A DNA stretch of 64,000 bases from Maribacter sp. 1_MG-2023 (GCF_030547005.1 NZ_JAUOPN010000014.1:62001-126000); one strand, 5' to 3'; shown: positions 1 through 9,976, numbered from the stretch's first letter. Notes: generated by a model not told the origin, from the letters alone. Numbers and translations: made by a program.

Positions 1-2471
1 TGCTGAACAATACCATACAAGATGTATTGATCAGACGAGCCCGTCTTTTAGGCAAAAATGCATGTTGGGTGCCAGGTACAGATCATGCCTCTATTGCTAC
101 AGAAGCAAAAGTTGTTGCTAAATTAAAAGAGCAAGGCATCAATAAAAACGATCTTACGAGAGATGAATTTTTAAAGCATGCTTGGGATTGGACAAATGAA
201 TACGGCGGAATCATTCTTGAGCAGTTGAAAAAATTGGGCTGTTCTTGCGATTGGGACCGTACCGCGTTCACTATGGATCAAGAACGCTATGATAGCGTTA
301 TCAAGGTTTTTGTGGATCTATTTAACAAAGGCTTGATCTACCGAGGGTATAGAATGGTGAATTGGGATCCAGAAGCTCAAACAACCCTGTCAGATGAAGA
401 GGTGATTTATGAAGAAAAGCAAGGCTTGTTATATTATCTATCTTATGCTATTGAGGGTTCAAATGAAAAAGTAACCATTGCGACCACAAGACCAGAAACG
501 ATTTTGGGTGATACTGCTATATGTATTAATCCGAATGACGAACGATTTACGCATCTAAAAGGTAAAAAAGTAATTGTTCCTATTTGTAATAGAGTAATAC
601 CAATAATAGAAGATGAATATGTAGATATTGAATTCGGTACAGGTTGTTTAAAAGTGACGCCTGCACACGATATCAATGATAAAGCTCTTGGCGAAAAGCA
701 TAATTTAGAAACTATCGATATTTTCAATGACGATGCGAGCTTAAATAGTTTTGGATTGCATTATGAGGGTAAAGATCGTTTTGTTGTTAGAAAAGAAATC
801 TCTAAAGAATTAGAAGAATTAGGTGTTCTGGTTAAGACAGAGACTCATATTAATAAAGTAGGTACTTCAGAAAGAACCAAGGCTGTTATTGAACCGAAAT
901 TGTCCGATCAGTGGTTCCTGAAAATGGAAGATTTAGCAAAACCGGCTTTAGAAGCGGTGATGGAGACTGGCGACATTAAATTGCATCCAAAGAAATTTGA
1001 AAACACATACCGTCATTGGATGGAGAATGTTCGTGATTGGAATATTTCAAGACAACTATGGTGGGGACAGCAAATACCAGCTTTCTATTTCGGTGACGGT
1101 CAAGAAGATTTTGTAGTAGCGGCAAACGTAGCAGATGCTTTAAAGCTTGCAAAAGAAAAATCAGGGAAGTCAGATTTACAAGAAAGTGACTTGAGACAAG
1201 ATGCCGATGTTTTAGATACATGGTTTTCATCTTGGTTGTGGCCAATGAGTGTATTTGGCGGTATTATGGAGCCGGATAATGAAGAGATAAACTATTACTA
1301 CCCAACGAACGATTTAGTAACTGGGCCAGATATTTTATTTTTCTGGGTAGCTAGAATGATAGTTGCCGGTTATGAGTTTAGAGGAGAAAAGCCTTTTAAA
1401 AATGTTTACTTCACCGGATTGGTGAGAGACAAGCAACGTAGAAAAATGTCTAAGTCGTTAGGTAATTCGCCTGATGCTTTAAAGTTAATCGAAGATTACG
1501 GTGCCGACGGAGTACGTGTAGGTATGTTGATGTCTGCAGCTGCAGGTAACGATTTAATGTTCGATGAAGATTTATGTCAGCAAGGAAAAAACTTTGCCAA
1601 TAAGATCTGGAACGGATTTAGGCTAGTACAAGGTTGGGAAATAGCAGATATTTCGCAACCAGAAGCTTCAAAGCTTGGTTTAGAGTGGTATGAGTCTAAA
1701 TTGAATAAGACATTATTAGAGATAGAAGATCATTTTAGTAAGTTCCGTATTTCAGATGCTTTAATGTCTATTTATAAATTGGTTTGGGATGATTATAGCT
1801 CTTCGTTATTAGAGATAATTAAACCTGCCTATCAACAGCCAATAGATAGAGCAACTTATGACAAGGTAATTCAATTGTTTGAACAGAACTTGAAGTTGTT
1901 GCATCCATTTATGCCATTTTTGACAGAAGAAGTTTGGCAGCATATTGCAAAAAGAGACAAGACGGAGGCATTGGTGATATCAAAATGGCCAACAGTTGGT
2001 ATAATTGATGAAGAATTAATTACGCAGTTTGATTTTGCTACAGAGGTGATTGCAGGTGTGAGAACCATTCGTAAGAACAAAAACATTCCAATGAAAGAAG
2101 CATTGGAGTTGTCAGTTCTAAATTCTGAAGAAGCAAGCAACCGTTGGGATGTTGTGATTTCTAAGTTGACCAATGTCTCAGAAATCAGTTATATAAATGA
2201 ACAAGTAGAAGGCGCATTGACTTTTCGTGTAAAAAGTAACGAATACTTTGTACCAATGGAAGGTGCCATTGATATTGAAGCAGAGATTGTTAAGATTAAT
2301 GAAGAGCTAAAATATACTAAAGGATTCCTAGTATCGGTTCAGAAAAAACTTTCTAATGAGCGCTTCGTAAACAATGCACCCGAAAAGGTAATTGCTATAG
2401 AACGCCAAAAATTGGCAGATGCAGAAGCTAAAATAGAAACTTTAGAAAAAAGTTTAGCGAGTTTAGGATAA
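1..2471 (+). CDS. valS: Valine--tRNA ligase, 3' part (5' end outside window)
   Basis: Class I aminoacyl-tRNA synthetase that charges tRNA-Val in the cytoplasm. The gene is cut by the left edge: the frame is open from base 3 and reads [14 protein letters not shown], the segment that directly follows the HIGH signature in ValRS, so only the N-terminus is missing. Visible are the editing-domain motif [13 protein letters not shown] (about 485-525), the KMSKS loop ([10 protein letters not shown] near 1440-1470), the anticodon-binding domain, and a C-terminal charged coiled coil ending at 2468. Valine is preferred over isoleucine or leucine because of the whole-length pattern and the C-terminal coiled coil typical of ValRS. 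A strong intrinsic terminator follows. Confidence 0.97.
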   Translation, partial: LNNTIQDVLIRRARLLGKNACWVPGTDHASIATEAKVVAKLKEQGINKNDLTRDEFLKHAWDWTNEYGGIILEQLKKLGCSCDWDRTAFTMDQERYDSVIKVFVDLFNKGLIYRGYRMVNWDPEAQTTLSDEEVIYEEKQGLLYYLSYAIEGSNEKVTIATTRPETILGDTAICINPNDERFTHLKGKKVIVPICNRVIPIIEDEYVDIEFGTGCLKVTPAHDINDKALGEKHNLETIDIFNDDASLNSFGLHYEGKDRFVVRKEISKELEELGVLVKTETHINKVGTSERTKAVIEPKLSDQWFLKMEDLAKPALEAVMETGDIKLHPKKFENTYRHWMENVRDWNISRQLWWGQQIPAFYFGDGQEDFVVAANVADALKLAKEKSGKSDLQESDLRQDADVLDTWFSSWLWPMSVFGGIMEPDNEEINYYYPTNDLVTGPDILFFWVARMIVAGYEFRGEKPFKNVYFTGLVRDKQRRKMSKSLGNSPDALKLIEDYGADGVRVGMLMSAAAGNDLMFDEDLCQQGKNFANKIWNGFRLVQGWEIADISQPEASKLGLEWYESKLNKTLLEIEDHFSKFRISDALMSIYKLVWDDYSSSLLEIIKPAYQQPIDRATYDKVIQLFEQNLKLLHPFMPFLTEEVWQHIAKRDKTEALVISKWPTVGIIDEELITQFDFATEVIAGVRTIRKNKNIPMKEALELSVLNSEEASNRWDVVISKLTNVSEISYINEQVEGALTFRVKSNEYFVPMEGAIDIEAEIVKINEELKYTKGFLVSVQKKLSNERFVNNAPEKVIAIERQKLADAEAKIETLEKSLASLG

Positions 2472-2495
2472 TACTTTAATAGCTTAGATAAATAA

Positions 2496-2530
2496 GCCTC
2501 ATTCCTATTTATTTGGGAATGAGGCTTTTT
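2496..2530 (+). terminator. Intrinsic terminator after valS
   Basis: A perfect 10-bp stem (GCCTCATTCC at 2496-2505 with GGAATGAGGC at 2516-2525) closes a 10-base loop and is followed by a run of T. It lies 25 bases after the valS stop. Confidence 0.9.
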
Positions 2531-2599
2531 CAATTGTTAAAAGTATTTAGGTAATCATGATGTTTTCGTACTTTTAAATAGAACAAAAAAGCTAAGAAA

Positions 2600-3484
2600 A
2601 TGAAACAACTGAAAAAAGAAGATATCAAGCAAGAGGTATTTGATCTCTATGATGCCTATGCTCATAATAAATTAGAACGCCGAGACTTTGTACAAAAATT
2701 GTCAATGTACGCTGTAGGCGGTCTCACAGTGCCTTCATTAATGAGTTTTTTGATGCCCGATTATGAGAATACCTTTTTGGTAGATAAAAATAATCCAGAT
2801 TTAGATTCGGGTTTTATTACTTATGATTCTTCTAAAGGCGGCGGTGAAATCAATGCATTACTATCCAAGCCAAAATCGGCAGAAGGCAAATTGCCAGGTA
2901 TCGTAGTGGTTCATGAAAATAGAGGTTTGAATCCGTATGTAGAAGATACAGCGAGAAGAGCAGCTTTGGCTGGTTTTATAACTATTGCACCAGATGCTTT
3001 GAGTCCGCTTGGTGGTTACCCGGGTAATGATGATGAAGGTCGTGCAATGCAGAAAACCCGAGATAGAGATGAAATGTTAGAAGATTTCATAGCGGCATTT
3101 GAATATTTGAAAAATCATGAAGATTGTAATGGTAAGATAGGAGTTGTAGGTTTTTGTTTCGGTGGATGGATTTCTAATATGATAGCAGTGAAAGTACCAG
3201 ATTTGGCAGCTGCAGTACCTTTTTATGGCGGTCAGCCAACAGAAGGCATAGAAAATATAAATGCACCCTTGATGTTGCAGTATGCAGGTTTAGACGAACG
3301 TGTAAACGCCGGATGGTCGGCTTACGAAAAGGCACTTAATGAATTAGGTAAAGAGAATGTTGCTTATTTCTATGACAATGTAAATCATGGGTTTCATAAT
3401 ACATCTACCCCAAGATATGATGAGTCTGCGGCAGAACTGGCGTGGTCACGTACTATTGAATTTTTTAAAGAAAAGTTAGTGTAA
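2600..3484 (+). CDS. Dienelactone hydrolase family protein with Tat-like N-terminus
   Basis: Alpha/beta-hydrolase of the dienelactone hydrolase family, 294 residues. The nucleophile elbow reads GFCFGG with Cys186, as in true dienelactone hydrolases. Asp232 (LDERV) and His263 (NHGFHN) complete a plausible triad, and Glu106 in VVVHENRG matches the family glutamate. The first 60 residues are an extra segment with RRDFVQK at 27-33 followed by a weakly hydrophobic stretch, which looks like a twin-arginine signal; export is therefore likely but not proven. The natural substrate cannot be told from sequence: the family acts on lactones and other small esters. It stands alone between valS and a small membrane-protein gene. 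Confidence 0.85.
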   Translation: MKQLKKEDIKQEVFDLYDAYAHNKLERRDFVQKLSMYAVGGLTVPSLMSFLMPDYENTFLVDKNNPDLDSGFITYDSSKGGGEINALLSKPKSAEGKLPGIVVVHENRGLNPYVEDTARRAALAGFITIAPDALSPLGGYPGNDDEGRAMQKTRDRDEMLEDFIAAFEYLKNHEDCNGKIGVVGFCFGGWISNMIAVKVPDLAAAVPFYGGQPTEGIENINAPLMLQYAGLDERVNAGWSAYEKALNELGKENVAYFYDNVNHGFHNTSTPRYDESAAELAWSRTIEFFKEKLV

Positions 3485-3587
3485 ATTGCTAATTATAAGT
3501 GTTTTTAATTTTGGTTGTACTGATTATCACGCTGATTTTGAGCTAGTAATCAATTGATTTGAGTTAAGTAAACAGAGGTGATCCCTC

Positions 3588-3794
<207 letters not shown>

Positions 3795-3835
3795 GTCAGA
3801 TTAAAGAAACCATATTTATCAAAAAAAAATATAGG

Positions 3836-3864
3836 AACCCTTGATTAATTTCAAGGGTTTTTTT
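3836..3864 (+). terminator. Intrinsic terminator after the small membrane protein
   Basis: A 9-bp stem AACCCTTGA/TCAAGGGTT (3836-3844 and 3851-3859) with a 6-base loop, followed by T residues. It lies 42 bases after the stop codon at 3794. Confidence 0.85.
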
Positions 3865-3889
3865 ATGCTTAAATAGTATCTTTAATACT

Positions 3890-4654
3890 ATGATCAGACC
3901 TTATGTACTTGCCGAAACGAACTGGGAACATTTAAAAGATGAACAAATAGAATTGGCAGTTTTGCCTTGGGGTGCTACAGAGGCACATAATTATCATTTG
4001 CCATACGGTACAGATAATTATCAGGCGCAAAGTATGGTTGAATCGGCTGCTAAAATCGCCTGGGACAAAGGTAAGAAGGTGGTAGTATTGCCAATGATTC
4101 CTTATGGTGTAAATACAGGTCAAAGTGACATTTATTTAGATATGAATCTAAATCCGTCAACGCAATTGGCTATTCTAAAAGATTTGGTGACGGTGTTAAA
4201 TAGACAAGGCATTAAAAAATTGCTGCTTTTTAATGGTCATGGTGGTAATAATTTCAAGCCTCTTGTAAGAGAGTTGGGCTTGATGTTTCCAGACATGTTT
4301 ATAAGCTTTTGCTTTTTTCCGCCGATGTTAGATAAATCTAAATATTTTCAAGAAGCGGGTGATCATGCCGATGAAATGGAAACGAGCCTGATGCTTTATT
4401 TGAGACCTGATTTAGTTCAACCAAAAGAGAAATGGGGTAGTGGTAGTGCTAAGTCATTCAAAATAGAAGCGTTTAATGAAGGTTGGGCTTGGGCAGAAAG
4501 ACAGTGGTCTAAGGTAAGTAGCGATACAGGTATAGGTAATCCGGAGTTTGCTACTGCAGAAAAAGGAGAACGTTTTTTTAATGACGTTTGCCAAAAATTA
4601 AATGATTTATTTTGTTCTCTTTGCGACGCCGACTTAAAAGATTTATATCATTAA
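3890..4654 (+). CDS. Creatininase family protein (metal-dependent amidohydrolase)
   Basis: Homologue of creatininase / creatinine amidohydrolase, 254 residues, the usual family length. Metal-binding features are seen at Glu31 and His33 (GATEAHNYHLPYGTD), Asp42, the NGHGGNN motif (His117), and the acidic segment GDHADEMET (159-165). Family members hydrolyse cyclic amides or formamides with two metal ions. Several act in pathways other than creatinine breakdown, for example the F420 and riboflavin-related formamide hydrolases, so creatinine itself should not be assumed. Cytoplasmic, with no signal peptide. Its stop overlaps the convergent DoxX-like gene by four bases. Confidence 0.85.
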   Translation: MIRPYVLAETNWEHLKDEQIELAVLPWGATEAHNYHLPYGTDNYQAQSMVESAAKIAWDKGKKVVVLPMIPYGVNTGQSDIYLDMNLNPSTQLAILKDLVTVLNRQGIKKLLLFNGHGGNNFKPLVRELGLMFPDMFISFCFFPPMLDKSKYFQEAGDHADEMETSLMLYLRPDLVQPKEKWGSGSAKSFKIEAFNEGWAWAERQWSKVSSDTGIGNPEFATAEKGERFFNDVCQKLNDLFCSLCDADLKDLYH

Positions 4655-5121
4655 TTTTTAATAGCAACTAATTTATTTGAAGACGATGCTAGAGTGGCTT
4701 TTCTTCTTAGATTAATATCTAAATCAATTTTTAGTGATATTAAAGCACTTAAAATAATGATGTTTTTAAAAATGTACTGCCCTGCTAGGGTGAATACTAA
4801 TTCGCCTTTGCCAAAAATTTCTTCAGGTAATAAGAATAGTGGGCTAAATGTAAATAGTATATGAATTATAGCGATACCAATAAATAATCTAGGTTTCCAA
4901 TTTGCTATAAGAAAGATACCAATTAAAGTTTCTCCTATAGCTAATGTAATCAAGCCTATTTGTGAGGGTAAAATCCCTAAGGTTAAAATACTAATTGTAT
5001 CAGTGGCTAAATCTTCTGCTGGACTCAGGTGTGGAATAAATTTTATAAACCCAAAAATTAGATACACAACACCGATAGAAATACGAAGAATATTGGTCTT
5101 TATCTTTTCTAATCTTTTCAT
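4651..5121 (-). CDS. DoxX-like four-helix membrane protein
   Basis: 156-residue protein with four predicted membrane helices. The N-terminus RISIGVVYLIFGFIKF is the typical first helix of DoxX/DoxD-like and DUF417-like proteins (arginine, short amphipathic stretch, GxxYLxFGxxKF). No catalytic residues are evident. Members have been linked to quinone or thiosulfate oxidation and to redox stress complexes, but nothing here points to a specific role. It is convergent with the creatininase gene (4-base overlap) and separated by about 80 bases from the acyl-CoA-binding protein gene upstream. Confidence 0.7.
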   Translation of the reverse strand: MKRLEKIKTNILRISIGVVYLIFGFIKFIPHLSPAEDLATDTISILTLGILPSQIGLITLAIGETLIGIFLIANWKPRLFIGIAIIHILFTFSPLFLLPEEIFGKGELVFTLAGQYIFKNIIILSALISLKIDLDINLRRKATLASSSNKLVAIKN

Positions 5122-5201
5122 CGAATGTTGGTCAATTGTTTACTAATTATTTTAAACCATATATACACGACGTAAACTAATGTATAGATAATCGATAATT
5201 A

Positions 5202-5453
5202 TCATTTTAGTTCTTTGGTGACTAAATCAATATATGATTGCATCGCTTTTTTCTTGCTCATGTTCTTGGCTTGAATCAATGCATTTGCTTTAAACGCATT
5301 AATTAAGGGAGTTTTGCTGCCAGGATTATTAAAATTTGCATTGGCTATTTTGTAATAAGCATACAACTTTAAAAGTATATCTGCTGGGATCGGTTCGGTA
5401 AAGTTATTGACCAAAGCAACGGTTTCCTCAAATTCAATACGTAATTTCTTCAT
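5202..5453 (-). CDS. Acyl-CoA-binding protein (ACBP)
   Basis: 83-residue protein with the full ACBP pattern: FEETVALVNNF, LLKLYAYYKIANANFNN, an Ala/Phe segment with lysine (NAFKANALIQA), and MSKKKAMQSYIDLVTKEL. ACBPs bind long-chain acyl-CoA thioesters. The ATG at 5453 gives the N-terminus MKKLRIEFEE, which fits the family; a TTG 18 bases upstream is possible but less likely. The start lies 20 bases inside the end of psd, so the two are translated from one message. Its position after cdsA and psd suggests a role in delivering or buffering acyl-CoA for phospholipid synthesis (inference). ACBP is best known from eukaryotes but occurs in many bacteria. Confidence 0.85.
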   Translation of the reverse strand: MKKLRIEFEETVALVNNFTEPIPADILLKLYAYYKIANANFNNPGSKTPLINAFKANALIQAKNMSKKKAMQSYIDLVTKELK

Positions 5454-6117
5454 TCTCGTTTGGGTCAACAAAAGTTGCTATACAAGTCTCTGCACCTTTA
5501 ACCTTTTGGTTTAGCTTTACATTAATTTGACAATCTAAAGGTAGAAATAAATCAACTCTAGATCCAAATTTTATAAATCCTGCGTCATCACCTTGTTGTA
5601 CACTTTCCCCTTTTTCTGCGTAATTAACAATACGTCTAGCTAATGCACCTGCTATTTGTCGATATAAAATTTCGCCAAATTTTGGTGTCTTTATAACTAC
5701 AGTAGTTCTTTCGTTTTCTTCACTAGATTTCGGGTGCCATGCAACTAGAAATTTACCAGGGTGATATTTAGAAAAAATAATGCTACCACTAGCCGGGTAT
5801 CTTGTTACGTGAACATTAACAGGAGACATAAAAATTGAAACTTGTCTTCTTTTTTCTTTAAAGAATTCTTTTTCAAAAACTTCTTCAATAACAACAACCT
5901 TGCCGTCTACAGGAGACAGAATTTCATTGAAATCTTTTGCAGCCACTCTTTTAGGGTTTCTAAAAAACTGAAGAATGATTATCAATAGTATTAAACCCAG
6001 TAATTGAATGGTCAGTTTTAACCAAGATATATCAATGAAGAAATGAGCTAAGAGTACACTGATTCCTACTAAACAAAAAGAAAACAATATAATTTTTTGT
6101 CCCTCTTTATGAAACAT
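5434..6117 (-). CDS. psd: Phosphatidylserine decarboxylase proenzyme (short type)
   Basis: Converts phosphatidylserine to phosphatidylethanolamine at the membrane. The 227-residue form belongs to the short class. Two N-terminal hydrophobic segments (about 7-28 and 33-51) are followed by the catalytic core with SPVDGKVVVIEE (68-79), VNVHVTRYPASG (100-111) and KFGSRVDLFLP (183-193). Gly185-Ser186 is the self-cleavage site that would generate the pyruvoyl prosthetic group on the alpha chain. It overlaps the end of cdsA by 11 bases, placing two steps of phospholipid synthesis in one operon. No pssA is present in this window. Confidence 0.95.
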   Translation of the reverse strand: MFHKEGQKIILFSFCLVGISVLLAHFFIDISWLKLTIQLLGLILLIIILQFFRNPKRVAAKDFNEILSPVDGKVVVIEEVFEKEFFKEKRRQVSIFMSPVNVHVTRYPASGSIIFSKYHPGKFLVAWHPKSSEENERTTVVIKTPKFGEILYRQIAGALARRIVNYAEKGESVQQGDDAGFIKFGSRVDLFLPLDCQINVKLNQKVKGAETCIATFVDPNENEEITY

Positions 6118-6910
6118 AACTAAATATATTTAAGGTTAAATAAGCAAATGGAGCTGCAAAGACCAAACTATCTAAGCGATCTAACATGCCACCATGCCCT
6201 GGTAATATAGCGCCACTGTCTTTAACACCAGCTGCTCTTTTTAATTTCGATTCTATTAAATCGCCCAAGCTACCGGCAACAACAATTACAGTTGCAAGTA
6301 TCATCCATTGAATTGGGCTAATTAAAGCTTCAAAGGTAGCCATTAAATATGCGGCTATTAGTGCAAATATAAAGCCTCCTAAGGTACCTTCAATGGTTTT
6401 TTTAGGAGAAACTGAAGGAAATAATTTGGTTCTACCTATGCTTTTACCTACTAAGTAGGCAAATGAATCATTTACCCATATTAGAATAAAGATACCCATG
6501 ATTAATAATTTGGCAAAGGCGTCATTCTTGTAAGGTATCATTGTTAGAAAGATACATCCGCCGCCAATATAAAATAGTCCGACTATAAACTTCATCGGGG
6601 TATTGAATTTTATCGGTTTTTTAGTGAAAAGGTTAATCAAAAGGTATATATCAACAACTATAGTAATAACCATTAAAATATTGATTATTTGTTGATCTTT
6701 TACTAAATAAATAAAAGCCCACCATAACGCCAAATACGCAGCAAAAATGTGATAGCCTTTTAAATGGACTAATTTTTTATACTCGTATAAACATGCTAAA
6801 CCAAAAGTCATGAATAAAAAATCGAAAGCATCAGAACTTAAAAAGACTGCTGATAATAATAATATAATATAGACAGCCCCGGTTAATGACCTTCTTAAAA
6901 TTTCTTTCAT
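6107..6910 (-). CDS. cdsA: Phosphatidate cytidylyltransferase (CDP-diglyceride synthase)
   Basis: Makes CDP-diacylglycerol from phosphatidate and CTP in the inner membrane. 267 residues, with about seven or eight hydrophobic helices. The complete family signature is at the C-terminal end: SKLKRAAGVKDSGAILPGHG, then GMLDRLDSL, with the Lys-Asp, His-Gly-Gly and Asp-Arg-Leu-Asp residues in place. I chose the ATG at 6910 (MKEILRRSLTGAVY): it begins one base after the stop of the LUD gene. A start at 6961 would add an unneeded hydrophobic stretch and overlap that gene. Confidence 0.95.
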   Translation of the reverse strand: MKEILRRSLTGAVYIILLLSAVFLSSDAFDFLFMTFGLACLYEYKKLVHLKGYHIFAAYLALWWAFIYLVKDQQIINILMVITIVVDIYLLINLFTKKPIKFNTPMKFIVGLFYIGGGCIFLTMIPYKNDAFAKLLIMGIFILIWVNDSFAYLVGKSIGRTKLFPSVSPKKTIEGTLGGFIFALIAAYLMATFEALISPIQWMILATVIVVAGSLGDLIESKLKRAAGVKDSGAILPGHGGMLDRLDSLVFAAPFAYLTLNIFSYVS

Positions 6911-6911
6911 A

Positions 6912-7523
6912 CTATAAATCTTCCAGAAGTAAAAGATAAAGATTTTTAGTACTACTACCATATGTTAGAAAATCATCTGAATTCTCTGCGGTAGCTTTAA
7001 AGTGTTTTAATGTAGTGATATTGGCCGGTATTCTTTGACCATATTTTTTCTTGATGGTCTTTAGACCTTCACCTATAGATTCAACCAATTGGCTGGTTGT
7101 TGCGAAAACTACAACGTTACTTGGTAGTTCATTTACTTTTTTCTCTTGTAGTTGATTAGAACATACAAGAATACTTCCATTTTGAGCGATAAGATGCTCG
7201 CAAGTGGTAAAGAAGACCTCGCTATCACGAGATTTATCTGTAAAAGTAATAGCTTCTTTTGAGAATTTTTGGGCTAGCCTTTCATTGAGAACAAAGAAAG
7301 GCTCACTCTCCCAATTATTTTCGGTAACAATATTTTCTATTGCCCTGGAAACTTCTAAATCAGAATCACAATAAATAAATTTACCGCCATTCTGTTTAAA
7401 ATGGATAGTAAATTTTTCATCAACAGGGATATTTAAATCTGGCATGTGGTCGCCACGCGTTTCAGCAGTTTCTTTCGAAACTTTCTTCTTACCACCACCA
7501 AATAAAATATCTAAAAACCCCAT
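6912..7523 (-). CDS. LUD-domain protein (LutC/YkgG family)
   Basis: 203-residue protein with an N-terminal tail MGFLDILFGGGKKK and a C-terminal LUD domain. The region with SQLVESIGEGLKTI and PANITTLKHF, then the acidic-serine turn, matches LutC/YkgG-like proteins of L-lactate utilisation. LUD proteins occur both in the LutABC lactate dehydrogenase and as free-standing proteins of unknown function. No lutA or lutB is nearby. Lying between ftsH and cdsA in a translation/membrane cluster argues for a housekeeping role of unknown type (inference). Confidence 0.75.
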   Translation of the reverse strand: MGFLDILFGGGKKKVSKETAETRGDHMPDLNIPVDEKFTIHFKQNGGKFIYCDSDLEVSRAIENIVTENNWESEPFFVLNERLAQKFSKEAITFTDKSRDSEVFFTTCEHLIAQNGSILVCSNQLQEKKVNELPSNVVVFATTSQLVESIGEGLKTIKKKYGQRIPANITTLKHFKATAENSDDFLTYGSSTKNLYLLLLEDL

Positions 7524-7564
7524 TTACGTTGTTGAAATAATTGCTAAACTAAAGTACTGCAATT

Positions 7565-9589
7565 TTATTTAATCTCTGTAATTTCTTCCTCTTCCGTTTT
7601 TGAATCTGAATCTGAGTCAGAGTCTGAATCTTTTAACTTTTCAAGATTTTTTTTATTTTCTAAGGCTAGAATATCTTTTTCAAAATTTCTTACACCAAAT
7701 ATTTTTTCCAAATCTTCTTTAAATATAACTTCTTTCTCTAATAATCGTTCGGCCAAAGTCGTTAATTTGTCCTTATTATCTGTAAGAACTTTAATCGCTC
7801 TTTGGTACTGCTCTTCTATTATTTTAGATATTTCAGCATCTATTTTTCGAGCGGTATCTTCACTATATGGTTTTGAGAAGCCATAAGAATCTTGCCCGGC
7901 AGAATCATAATAAGTTATGTTTCCTATTTCATCATTAAGGCCATAGATAGTTACCATTGCACGAGCTTGTTTAGTAACTTTCTCTAAATCACTTAAAGCA
8001 CCAGTAGATATTTTATTGAAAATAACTTTCTCAGCAGCTCTACCGCCCATTGTTGCACACATTTCGTCCAACATTTGTTCTGGTCTTACAATTAAACGCT
8101 CTTCTGGTAAATACCATGCAGCACCTAAAGATTGACCTCTTGGTACGATAGTAACTTTAACTAAAGGCGCAGCATGCTCTAACATCCAACTTGTGGTTGC
8201 ATGACCAGCTTCGTGATAAGCGATAGTTTCCTTCTCGCCAGGAGTAATTATTTTATTTTTCTTTTCTAGACCACCAACTATTCTGTCAACAGCATCTAAG
8301 AAATCTTGTTTAGAAACAGCTTTTTTCTCTTTTCTAGCTGCGATTAAGGCCGCTTCATTACAAACATTAGCAATATCTGCACCAGAGAAACCAGGAGTTT
8401 GTCTTGCTAAAAATTCAGTATCTAAAGTTTCTGATGTTTTAATAGGTCTTAGGTGTACTTCGAAAATTTCTTTACGCTCACGTATGTCTGGTAAATCAAC
8501 ATATATCTGTCTATCAAATCTACCAGCACGCATTAAAGCCTTATCCAATACATCAGCACGGTTAGTTGCTGCAAGTACAATAACATTTGTGTTTGTACCG
8601 AAACCATCCATCTCAGTTAATAATTGGTTCAATGTATTTTCACGCTCATCGTTAGAACCGGTAAAGTTATTTTTACCTCTAGCTCTACCAATAGCATCAA
8701 TCTCATCAATGAAGATGATAGCGGGCGATTTGTCTTTTGCTTGTTTAAAAAGATCACGTACTCTAGAAGCACCAACACCTACGAACATTTCAACGAAATC
8801 TGAACCTGAAAGAGAAAAGAAAGGCACTTTAGCTTCACCTGCAACGGCTTTTGCTAAAAGAGTTTTACCTGTTCCTGGAGGGCCTACTAATAATGCACCT
8901 TTAGGAATTTTACCACCTAATGAAGTGTATTTGTCTGGGTTTCTTAAGAAATCTACAATCTCTTCAACTTCTTCTTTTGCACCTTCTAGACCGGCAACAT
9001 CTTTAAAAGATGTTCTAGTGTCTGTTTTTTCGTCAAATAACTTAGCTTTAGATTTACCAATATTAAATATTTGACCTCCAGCGCCGCCGCCGCCGCCGCC
9101 AGACATTCTACGCATTAAATATATCCATATACCAATGATTAATACAAATGGTAATAAGGATAGCAAGAAATCTAAAATGGCTGTAGATTCTTTACCAAAT
9201 TCAATAATCGTATCTAAATTATTATCTTTTTTGATTTCAGTTATTTCATTTTGAAATATTTGAAGATCACCATAGTCTAAAGTGTACTGTGGCAAATTGC
9301 CTGAAGATGGAAGAAATGATTTTTCATTTAAATCTTTATGTACATCTTTAGCAATAGCTTCATCTTTTAAAAAGACCTTTGCTTGATTGGTGTTTGTAAT
9401 AATTAGAATCTTCTTTACATCACCATTTCTTAAGTACTGTTGTAATTCTGAAGTAGTCGTTTTATTGGTACTAGCTAAATCATCACTATTGAATAATTGA
9501 AATCCAATTAGTAATACTGCTACTAATCCATAAATCCACCAAGAGCTAAACTTTGGTTTTTTCGGATTTGTTTTGTTTTCTTTTGCCAT
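7565..9589 (-). CDS. ftsH: ATP-dependent zinc metalloprotease FtsH
   Basis: Membrane-anchored AAA+ protease that degrades misassembled membrane proteins and some regulatory proteins. 674 residues: first membrane helix 17-32, a periplasmic domain to about 135, second helix 136-158, a glycine linker (164-172), Walker A GPPGTGKT (236-243), Walker B IIFIDE (291-296), second region of homology around ATNRADVLDKALMRAGRFDR (341-360), and the zinc site HEAGH (459-463). The C-terminus is an unusual acidic tail with alternating Ser-Asp residues followed by TEEEEITEIK. It is 12 bases downstream of rsfS. Confidence 0.98.
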   Translation of the reverse strand: MAKENKTNPKKPKFSSWWIYGLVAVLLIGFQLFNSDDLASTNKTTTSELQQYLRNGDVKKILIITNTNQAKVFLKDEAIAKDVHKDLNEKSFLPSSGNLPQYTLDYGDLQIFQNEITEIKKDNNLDTIIEFGKESTAILDFLLSLLPFVLIIGIWIYLMRRMSGGGGGGAGGQIFNIGKSKAKLFDEKTDTRTSFKDVAGLEGAKEEVEEIVDFLRNPDKYTSLGGKIPKGALLVGPPGTGKTLLAKAVAGEAKVPFFSLSGSDFVEMFVGVGASRVRDLFKQAKDKSPAIIFIDEIDAIGRARGKNNFTGSNDERENTLNQLLTEMDGFGTNTNVIVLAATNRADVLDKALMRAGRFDRQIYVDLPDIRERKEIFEVHLRPIKTSETLDTEFLARQTPGFSGADIANVCNEAALIAARKEKKAVSKQDFLDAVDRIVGGLEKKNKIITPGEKETIAYHEAGHATTSWMLEHAAPLVKVTIVPRGQSLGAAWYLPEERLIVRPEQMLDEMCATMGGRAAEKVIFNKISTGALSDLEKVTKQARAMVTIYGLNDEIGNITYYDSAGQDSYGFSKPYSEDTARKIDAEISKIIEEQYQRAIKVLTDNKDKLTTLAERLLEKEVIFKEDLEKIFGVRNFEKDILALENKKNLEKLKDSDSDSDSDSKTEEEEITEIK

Positions 9590-9601
9590 TTTATTTTTTT
9601 A

Positions 9602-9976
9602 TTAGTTTACGCTACTTTCTATGGTTGTGAATTTTGCATCTCCCCATAAACCTTCTATATCATAGAATTCTCGTACTTGCTTTTGGAATACATGAACTAC
9701 TACATTAACATAGTCCATTAATACCCATTCGGCATTTTCTTCGCCTTCTACGTGCCAAGGTTTATCTTGAATCGCTTTACTTACTGTTTTTTGGATTGAA
9801 CCTACAATTGCATTTACATGCGTATTTGAAGTACCGTTACAAACTATGAAGTAATCGCAAACGGTATTCTCAATTTCTCTTAAATCTATAAGGTTAATGT
9901 TATGACCTTTTACTTCGTCAATTCCCTGAATTATTAATGCAATTAACTCATCTTGGCTAGTTTTACTTTCCTGCAT
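9602..9976 (-). CDS. rsfS: Ribosomal silencing factor RsfS
   Basis: 124-residue member of the Iojap/RsfS family, which binds ribosomal protein uL14 and blocks subunit joining when nutrients are scarce. Family features are seen: IDLREIENTVCDYFIVCNGTS, then PWHVEGEENAEWVLMDYVNV and VHVFQKQVREFYDIEGLW. Full length for the family. It is the first gene of the rsfS-ftsH-LUD-cdsA-psd-ACBP cluster and has a -7 promoter element 20 bases upstream of its ATG. Confidence 0.95.
   Translation of the reverse strand: MQESKTSQDELIALIIQGIDEVKGHNINLIDLREIENTVCDYFIVCNGTSNTHVNAIVGSIQKTVSKAIQDKPWHVEGEENAEWVLMDYVNVVVHVFQKQVREFYDIEGLWGDAKFTTIESSVN

Noticed and set aside
5130-5200. Short palindrome GATAATTATC after the ACBP gene as terminator
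   Set aside because: Very weak AT-only stem without a T run.
8484-9074. 196-codon open frame on the plus strand inside ftsH
   Set aside because: It is antisense to the highly conserved AAA+ core of ftsH, shows no known motif, and arises from the codon pattern of the real gene.
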